From JAJTFW01 sp046049215 (GTDB taxonomy: Bacteria > Bacteroidota > Bacteroidia > AKYH767-A > OLB10), in the NCBI GenBank assembly GCA_046049215.1, contig JBJOER010000284.1:1-9511 (forward strand): a stretch of DNA of 9,511 nt, read 5' to 3'. The translations under genes were made by a program, and so were the position numbers. The notes under the pieces were generated by a model, which was given only the letters and a program-made list of their open reading frames with translations, did not search any database and was not told the DNA's origin. Positions 5,148 through 9,511 of this stretch are shown piece after piece; the stretch's first letter is position 1; each line of letters begins with the position of its first letter.

Positions 5148-7355
5148 TTATTCTTTGACGATCCGCCGTGTTGATTCGCTGCCCAAATCGTTTTTAACGG
5201 TCAGGATATACGTACCGGATGATATGTGCTCAATATTGATCTCGGTTGTGCGGGTGAATCGTTGGGATGCAACGACCAGCTTCCCACTCAGATCGTTCAG
5301 GACCACCTCGTAATCCCCGGCATTTCCCATGCTGATCAACACCCTGTCGCGGGCGGGAATGGGATATACAGCCATGCCGCTTGCAGAAACTTCGCCGATT
5401 CCAACGGAAGATACCGTGTAACAGGATGAAGTATCACTACAACCATTTCGGGTGATCTGTAATGCATAGTTGCCGTTGACCGTAGGCGTGTAGCTGAAGG
5501 CGGTAGCTCCGGAAATCGGAGCAAATCCATTGCCGCAATCGAGCCACTGGTAGGTGGCTCCCGGTACATTCACTCCACTGAGGGTGATGCCGTTCACACT
5601 AACGGTCGTGTCCGGACTTCCCACGAACAGGATGCCTACGCCGGATGTAGAGCTGAGTCCACAGTCGACGGATACAACACATCGGTAAAAGCGGTTGTTG
5701 AACGTGGTGTTCAAACCGGTGAGGTTCAAGTTAGGCGTGGTGGCTCCACTGTAAACGCCACCATCGGTGATATTCGTCCAAACGGTACCCCCATTGGTGC
5801 CCTCCTGCCACTGGTAGGTCGGGTTTTGGCCGGAGGCCGAAATGTTGAATCCGGTATTTCCACCGGTGCAGGTTCCTCCGTTGGTGGGTTGGCTGCTGAA
5901 TATGGGGTAAGCACATTCACTGTAGCGAGCAAAGAAAGCATCCGAGGATCCAACGCTTGTCAACACGGTCGCGAGGTTGAGTGGATCTACGTAAAAGTTA
6001 GCAGCTCCGTAGTAGCCTGTGCACAAAAACTCATCGTTCGGTGCCAGGGCCAGACCCCTGACATAGTCGATGAGTCCGGATCCCAGTTTCATAGCCCATT
6101 TCAAGTTCCCCGTGGGGCCGTATTTGGCGCAGTAACCATCGCGGTCGCCATAAGCGTAAACGTTCTGAACACCTGCTGAAAGATCAAAGTCAGCCGAATC
6201 GACAAATGAGCCTGAAACAATCACATCACCGGCCGAAGTGGAAAGTAAGTTAAAAGAGAAATCAGAGGTCGATCCACCGAAACCGCCGGCGAATACTACG
6301 CTCCCGCTGAAAGTGATGGCATTCAAAAAGACATCTGTTAGTCCACGGCTGGAAACAAATGCGGTATCCGGTCCCGGCGCAAGGTCTGCAACGCTGTTGA
6401 AGGTTCCGCTTGAATAAATGGTGCCGTTGTTACACGTGATCGCAAAAAGATTGTCGGTACCGCCTCCACCGAACGACCATGAATTCACATGGTTGCCGGA
6501 TCCGTCGTATTGTGCGATAAAACAATCGGCTGCTCCGGCGGTGGTGAGTGTCAAACCTCCGGTAGGGTGAGTGGTCAATGTCTGACTGAAATAGCCGCCT
6601 GTTACGATGTCGCCACTTTGGTCGATGGCAAGGCTTTTCATGTAATCACTGCCGGCTCCCGGCAGGCTGAAGGCCCACAGAAAGGTGCCGGAACTGTCGA
6701 ATCTTACCAGGTAAGGGTCGAACGATGTGGTACTTGTGCTTGCATTGTTCAGTGTGGTGGTTCCGGCACCGGGATCAATATCAATTGAGGGGCTGGCGAA
6801 CTCTCCTCCCAACACGAAATCACCGTTGCTGAAAAATGCCATTGTCTCCGAATAATCGTTATTGGGTCCTCCGAAGGAGCTAACCGATATAAAGTTCCCG
6901 TCAGATGTGTAGCGTGTAATGTAGACATCTGAGCCGCCTGCCGGAGTGAGGATCGTGCTTCCCGGTCCCGGGTCAAAATCAACAGCCGAGGAAAAATCCC
7001 CTGCAATGTAAAGTCGGCCGAAGGGATCGATTTTGAATGCCATGGGTCGTTCGGTACCAAGTCCTCCGAAATTGAATGCCCAGATCAGCGTGCCCGTTGC
7101 TGAAAACTTGGCGACATACATGTCGGTGGTTCCGGAGGAGGTTAGGGAGTATATGCCGGGACCCGGATCGATATCACAGGTTCCTGAAAAACGACCGACA
7201 GTGTAGATATTGCCGACGGAATCCGATTGAATAAGATCCCCATAATCCGCTCCGGAACCGGCTATGCGGCCGGAGTTCAGGTGAATAGGAATTTGTCCCA
7301 TGCACTGAAATACAGGTGCTAGTAAAGTCAGGAGCATTATTACTTTTAGTTTCAT
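5148..7355 (-). CDS. Secreted T9SS-sorted protein with SBBP-type beta-propeller repeats and Ig-like domains
   Basis: A 735-residue exported protein of unknown target, expected at the cell surface or outside the cell. Residues 1-20 form a Sec signal peptide (MKLKVIMLLTLLAPVFQCMG). Residues ~40-480 hold seven repeats of about 65 residues. Each has a GxF strand, a DIDPGPG-like turn (61-67, 127-132, 192-197, degenerate later), a D-x-(Y/F)-(V/I/L/F)-x-(K/R) strand and a (W/F)-(A/S)-x-x-(F/L)-G-G strand, as in SBBP repeats; seven suggests a seven-bladed propeller. Two Ig-like domains follow (about 484-577 and 581-648), each with a YQW motif and cysteines. Residues ~661-735 are a type A T9SS C-terminal domain: YPIPARD, LNDLSGKLV, ISSGTYILTV, and a basic end RRIVKE. 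The ATG at 7355 is chosen because the signal peptide begins there; a longer frame to 7430 would be encoded within the upstream terminator. No enzyme motif is seen; adhesion or matrix roles are possible. Confidence 0.92.
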   Translation of the reverse strand: MKLKVIMLLTLLAPVFQCMGQIPIHLNSGRIAGSGADYGDLIQSDSVGNIYTVGRFSGTCDIDPGPGIYSLTSSGTTDMYVAKFSATGTLIWAFNFGGLGTERPMAFKIDPFGRLYIAGDFSSAVDFDPGPGSTILTPAGGSDVYITRYTSDGNFISVSSFGGPNNDYSETMAFFSNGDFVLGGEFASPSIDIDPGAGTTTLNNASTSTTSFDPYLVRFDSSGTFLWAFSLPGAGSDYMKSLAIDQSGDIVTGGYFSQTLTTHPTGGLTLTTAGAADCFIAQYDGSGNHVNSWSFGGGGTDNLFAITCNNGTIYSSGTFNSVADLAPGPDTAFVSSRGLTDVFLNAITFSGSVVFAGGFGGSTSDFSFNLLSTSAGDVIVSGSFVDSADFDLSAGVQNVYAYGDRDGYCAKYGPTGNLKWAMKLGSGLIDYVRGLALAPNDEFLCTGYYGAANFYVDPLNLATVLTSVGSSDAFFARYSECAYPIFSSQPTNGGTCTGGNTGFNISASGQNPTYQWQEGTNGGTVWTNITDGGVYSGATTPNLNLTGLNTTFNNRFYRCVVSVDCGLSSTSGVGILFVGSPDTTVSVNGITLSGVNVPGATYQWLDCGNGFAPISGATAFSYTPTVNGNYALQITRNGCSDTSSCYTVSSVGIGEVSASGMAVYPIPARDRVLISMGNAGDYEVVLNDLSGKLVVASQRFTRTTEINIEHISSGTYILTVKNDLGSESTRRIVKE

Positions 7356-7375
7356 TTTAATTGATTTTAGGCTTA

Positions 7376-7383
7376 CAAGATTA
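7376..7383 (-). promoter_or_regulatory. Candidate -7 promoter element for the T9SS-protein gene
   Basis: On the minus strand this reads TAATCTTG, one mismatch from TAnnTTTG. Nineteen bases upstream lies the T-run of the porin terminator, which would supply a TTT -33 element. The 5' leader would be only about 15 nt. If real, terminator and promoter are packed head to tail. Confidence 0.4.
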
Positions 7384-7396
7384 AATAATTTGGGCG

Positions 7397-7425
7397 AAAA
7401 AAAACCGGACTTCCAAGTCCGGTTT
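7397..7425 (-). terminator. Intrinsic terminator of the porin gene
   Basis: A 10-bp perfect stem (AAACCGGACT 7402-7411 with AGTCCGGTTT 7416-7425, four-base loop) is followed, in the minus-strand direction, by eight T residues (A-run at 7397-7404). It begins 27 bp after the porin stop. This is a textbook Rho-independent terminator and separates the porin from the downstream gene. Confidence 0.92.
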
Positions 7426-7451
7426 GCCAATAAAAATCATGTACACATGCT

Positions 7452-8666
7452 TTAGAAATTGATCTGCGCCTGCAAGCGCAATAGTTGTCCTTTCTGCAAG
7501 TTATCCTGGAGTTTGAAGTCTTCGAACCGTCGGGATGAAATCACATAGGAAGCCACAAACTCGAATGCTTTTGACGGTTGCCATTCGATGCCGCCCTCGA
7601 TCTCTTCCACGTCGTAGCTGCGTGCATCCAGTTCGTGCTTCTTGCCGCCTTTGTAAACCTGATATCGGGTGAAGGGTAAAATCGTGTGTTTACCGATGCT
7701 GGTTTTGTAGCAGATGGTGACAAATCCGCCTTTCAGTGTGCGGGTTTCAATGGAATCGGTTACAGGATTGAATTCCGGACCCTTCCCCACATTGTACTCG
7801 GCTAGAATACCGAAAGGTTTGGGGTACAATACAAACGTAGCGGCCGCGCGTTCATCATCGTATTCGAAGTCCTCGGCCACTTTGGTGCCCGTGCTGATCT
7901 GGTCCTTTGGAATCACAAATCGTCCGGTGTAGCCCTGAACACCGGGCTCGATGATCTGTTCACCGATGCGTATGGGGTAGGTGACACGCGCCACCAAATG
8001 GCGGTTGTTGTTCAGCTCGGGTTTGTTGGCTGTTTGACCGTTGTAGGCACCTATTCCGAATACGCCATAGTCTCCGGAGCCTTTGAGTCCGTCACTGATC
8101 AGGCTGGCATACAGTTTCCTGATTTTTTCGGGCGCATAATAGAACATCACCCCAAGGTCCCGTTCGTTGCTGACCGCGCTGTTCAATGCATCGGCACGGT
8201 CGAGGGGAAGGCGGTTCTGGCTGCTTTGCATGTTTTCGAACCCGAACGGGATCTTACTCTGTCCGATCCGGAAACGGAACTCGTTTTTCTCATCGGCTCC
8301 GATGTCGAAATAGGCATCCCTAAGCTGCGCGAAATGCAGGCTGGTGGAGGATGCCGAACTGGCAAAGTCCGGCTGGATGTAGAAATAAACCTGCTTGGAA
8401 AGCTGTCCAGACCAGATGATACGTACCCGGCGCAGAAAAAAACCGCCATTGTCTCCCCAGCTTCTGTCACATTGCTCGCATTTGAGGTCGGAGTTGGTTT
8501 CCAGCAAGCGGTTGTAACGTGCCTGGACATAACCGCGGATGTTCATGCTTTCGAACCACTTTTTGGGGCTCTCTTTTTTCAGAGTGTCGTTCTGTGCTTC
8601 ACTCAGGTACGGTGTGCTGCTGAGGAATGCAAGGGCGAGGAGCAACCGGGTCAGGAAGGTCTTCAT
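7452..8666 (-). CDS. Porin O/P family outer-membrane porin (phosphate-selective porin type)
   Basis: This is an outer-membrane beta-barrel channel, in the family named after the Pseudomonas phosphate/polyphosphate porins OprP and OprO. The protein has 404 residues, normal for the family. A Sec signal peptide spans about 1-25 (ending LSEAQ). The barrel starts at NIRGYVQARYN (42-52), carries FFLRRVRIIWSGQL (76-89), the family stretch RIGQSKIPFGFEN (133-145) and RDLGVMFYY (169-177), and ends in the outer-membrane terminal signature with C-terminal Phe (LQAQINF). Alternating strand patterns such as VYFYIQPDF run through the chain. One oddity is a CEQC pair at 63-66 in what should be an early loop. 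Phosphate specificity cannot be read from the sequence, and many Bacteroidota members have unknown substrates. Phased TTAACA-like repeats upstream would fit Pho control. A strong terminator follows. Confidence 0.93.
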   Translation of the reverse strand: MKTFLTRLLLALAFLSSTPYLSEAQNDTLKKESPKKWFESMNIRGYVQARYNRLLETNSDLKCEQCDRSWGDNGGFFLRRVRIIWSGQLSKQVYFYIQPDFASSASSTSLHFAQLRDAYFDIGADEKNEFRFRIGQSKIPFGFENMQSSQNRLPLDRADALNSAVSNERDLGVMFYYAPEKIRKLYASLISDGLKGSGDYGVFGIGAYNGQTANKPELNNNRHLVARVTYPIRIGEQIIEPGVQGYTGRFVIPKDQISTGTKVAEDFEYDDERAAATFVLYPKPFGILAEYNVGKGPEFNPVTDSIETRTLKGGFVTICYKTSIGKHTILPFTRYQVYKGGKKHELDARSYDVEEIEGGIEWQPSKAFEFVASYVISSRRFEDFKLQDNLQKGQLLRLQAQINF

Positions 8667-8714
8667 GTGAATGAATTGTAATGAGAATGTTACGTTAGAT
8701 GATCAAGTTGTTTG

Positions 8715-8722
8715 CAGAACTA
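8715..8722 (-). promoter_or_regulatory. Possible -7 promoter element for the porin gene
   Basis: On the minus strand this reads TAGTTCTG, one mismatch from TAnnTTTG. A TTG lies 17 bp upstream, slightly short of the usual 19. The leader to the ATG at 8666 would be about 40-45 nt. Motif-only evidence. Confidence 0.3.
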
Positions 8723-8791
8723 TCGGGTTTTGAGATGTACAATCCCGGCTGCCGGACTGATTCTAATCTGTAAAACCGTGGCCCAAAGAAC

Positions 8792-8819
8792 TTAACATTC
8801 TGTTTACAATTCGTTAATG
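8792..8819. promoter_or_regulatory. TTAACA/TTTACA/TTAATG direct repeats at 11-bp phasing (Pho-box-like)
   Basis: Three related hexamers, TTAACA (8792), TTTACA (8803) and TTAATG (8814), start exactly 11 bp apart. Hexamer direct repeats at 11-bp spacing are the layout of PhoB/PhoP-type response-regulator sites, and TTAACA-like half-sites match the Bacillus PhoP consensus. They lie about 125-155 bp upstream of a Porin O/P gene. The half-sites read in the plus direction, away from that gene, and no regulator is in the window, so the assignment is inference. Confidence 0.4.
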
Positions 8820-8829
8820 CAATTGAAGT

Positions 8830-8877
8830 GTAAAGATTTGATAACAAAACCCCGTTTTTCGTAAAGATTTCTTAACA
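8830..8877. repeat. Two 17-bp direct repeats GTAAAGATTTNNTAACA, 31 bp apart
   Basis: GTAAAGATTTGATAACA (8830-8846) and GTAAAGATTTCTTAACA (8861-8877) match at 15 of 17 bases. Each contains two half-sites 11 bp apart, like the set at 8792-8819, and CTTAACATTC recurs exactly at 8791 and 8871. The 31-bp offset is about three helical turns. A regulator-binding cluster is the simplest reading. Confidence 0.55.
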
Positions 8878-8911
8878 TTCACAGAACGGGATGAAAAGCC
8901 TTGAAATGCCA

Positions 8912-8941
8912 AGAGGTCGCCTCAGTGATGAAGCGACCTCT
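8912..8941. terminator. Strong hairpin with AGAGGTCGC/GCGACCTCT stem
   Basis: A 9-bp perfect stem (8912-8920 with 8933-8941) continues past a mismatch into a 3-bp inner stem capped by GTGA, a GNRA-type loop on the plus strand. On the plus strand a T5 run follows at 8946-8950, four bases past the stem. On the minus strand no T-run follows. It may terminate an unannotated plus-strand RNA or help end the minus-strand gene stopping at 8980. Confidence 0.6.
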
Positions 8942-8954
8942 AGTGTTTTTATGA

Positions 8955-8971
8955 CGATCCTTTTAGGATCG
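8955..8971 (-). terminator. Small hairpin just after the hypothetical gene
   Basis: CGATCCT (8955-8961) pairs with AGGATCG (8965-8971) around a three-base loop, nine bases beyond the stop of the minus-strand gene. There is no T-tract after it in that direction, so it is a weak terminator or RNA-stability hairpin candidate. Confidence 0.4.
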
Positions 8972-8979
8972 GGGTTTAC

Positions 8980-9511
8980 TTATAGATATTGGTTTTGTAC
9001 AAGCCATTTTACAATCCTTTCCAGGGATTTCTGATTGCGGTCGATGGACGACATGAGCATTTTAACATTGTCGGAACTGGGAATGCCTACATTTTGTTTC
9101 CTCCCGTCTTTCAATGTGATCATCTCACAGGACTGCGCATTGTTTCCTCCGGTAAAACTCACACTGGCCACTTTCAGTCCGGATGGAAGTGCGAAGTCGT
9201 ATTGGTCGACATTGCTGCCTGATGGGGTATTGTCGATCCATTGACCGATCACCTTTCCATCCTGCTCGATCTGTTTTCCTTCCTTCAGTTCGATCGGCCA
9301 GCTTTTGTTACGTTGTATTAAAACATAATCGTTGGTTTTCATCGGAGGGGTTTTGCCCTGCTTGGCAATGAAGTTGAAAGTTGCGGTCTGGTCCAGGGCT
9401 CCGTCTTTGAAAATGGCTGCTCCGCAGAGCAGTTTCCCCAATGACTTTTCAGTGCCAAGTTTGCTGACCTTGAAAAAACCGGTCTTATCCAATCCCACAA
9501 AAGTCAGTTTG
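8980..9511 (-). CDS. Hypothetical protein, 5'-truncated by window edge
   Basis: I do not recognise this protein. The frame is open to the window edge, so the true start lies outside; the GTG at 9498 is probably internal. 176 residues are visible, beginning KLTFVGLDKTGFF. The chain is rich in predicted beta-strands with Gly/Asn turns (for example NDYVLIQRNKSWPIEL and GLKVASVSFTGG), carries two cysteines (in KLLCGAA and AQSCEM), and ends in a polar, probably helical segment of about 28 residues (NVKMLMSSIDRNQKSLERI and onward). No catalytic motif, membrane segment or T9SS tail is visible. A signal peptide cannot be judged without the N-terminus. It is followed by two hairpins and a 313-bp spacer before the porin gene on the same strand, so co-transcription with the porin is unlikely. 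Confidence 0.75.
   Translation of the reverse strand, partial: KLTFVGLDKTGFFKVSKLGTEKSLGKLLCGAAIFKDGALDQTATFNFIAKQGKTPPMKTNDYVLIQRNKSWPIELKEGKQIEQDGKVIGQWIDNTPSGSNVDQYDFALPSGLKVASVSFTGGNNAQSCEMITLKDGRKQNVGIPSSDNVKMLMSSIDRNQKSLERIVKWLVQNQYL

Noticed and set aside
6003..6017. 14 of 15 match to the array core inside the T9SS-protein gene
   Set aside because: On the coding strand it encodes GYYGA within an SBBP repeat, a motif expected there; no 52-bp companion copy is nearby. Probably coincidence.
7356..7430. Upstream extension of the T9SS protein by 25 residues
   Set aside because: It would run through the porin terminator and place the signal peptide internally.
7998..8681. 227-residue plus-strand open frame opposite the porin
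   Set aside because: It is antisense to a clear porin gene with signal peptide and barrel motifs; its translation has no recognisable features.

Overview
The window looks like a chromosomal segment of a Bacteroidota (Bacteroidetes) bacterium, probably an uncultured lineage of roughly 50% GC. Supporting signs are: a secreted protein with a C-terminal type IX secretion (T9SS) sorting domain; a Porin O/P family outer-membrane porin; A-rich translation starts with no Shine-Dalgarno motif; and promoter candidates of the Bacteroidota type (-7 element TAnnTTTG). The genus cannot be named from the sequence.

Layout. (1) 1-1817, plus strand: the 3' part of a SulP anion transporter, then a beta-carbonic anhydrase 14 bp downstream. 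This is a probable bicarbonate transport/hydration operon. (2) 1858-3651, minus strand, convergent with the above: a long acyl-CoA dehydrogenase with a C-terminal extension. (3) 3652-3803: a short divergent promoter region with the same -7-like octamer, TACCTTCG, on both strands. (4) 3804-4769, plus strand: a Sua5-type threonylcarbamoyl-AMP synthase for tRNA t6A, with an almost leaderless start. (5) 4770-5147: a 378-bp convergent intergenic region holding a strict 52-bp-period array of five units with a palindromic core, then a long hairpin. (6) 5148-7355, minus strand: a 735-residue secreted protein with seven SBBP-like repeats (probable beta-propeller), two Ig-like domains and a T9SS tail. 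(7) 7397-7425: a textbook intrinsic terminator for the porin. (8) 7452-8666, minus strand: the Porin O/P protein. (9) 8667-8979: a 313-bp non-coding region with TTAACA-like direct repeats at 11-bp phasing, resembling a Pho box, and two hairpins. (10) 8980-9511, minus strand: the 3' part of an unrecognised protein.

Most genes are housekeeping or envelope functions with no obvious shared pathway beyond the SulP/carbonic anhydrase pair. The porin and the secreted propeller protein share a strand but are separated by a strong terminator. I do not see a new defence or mobile system. The two least explained signals are the 52-bp array at 4801-5026 and the phased repeats upstream of the porin at 8792-8877.
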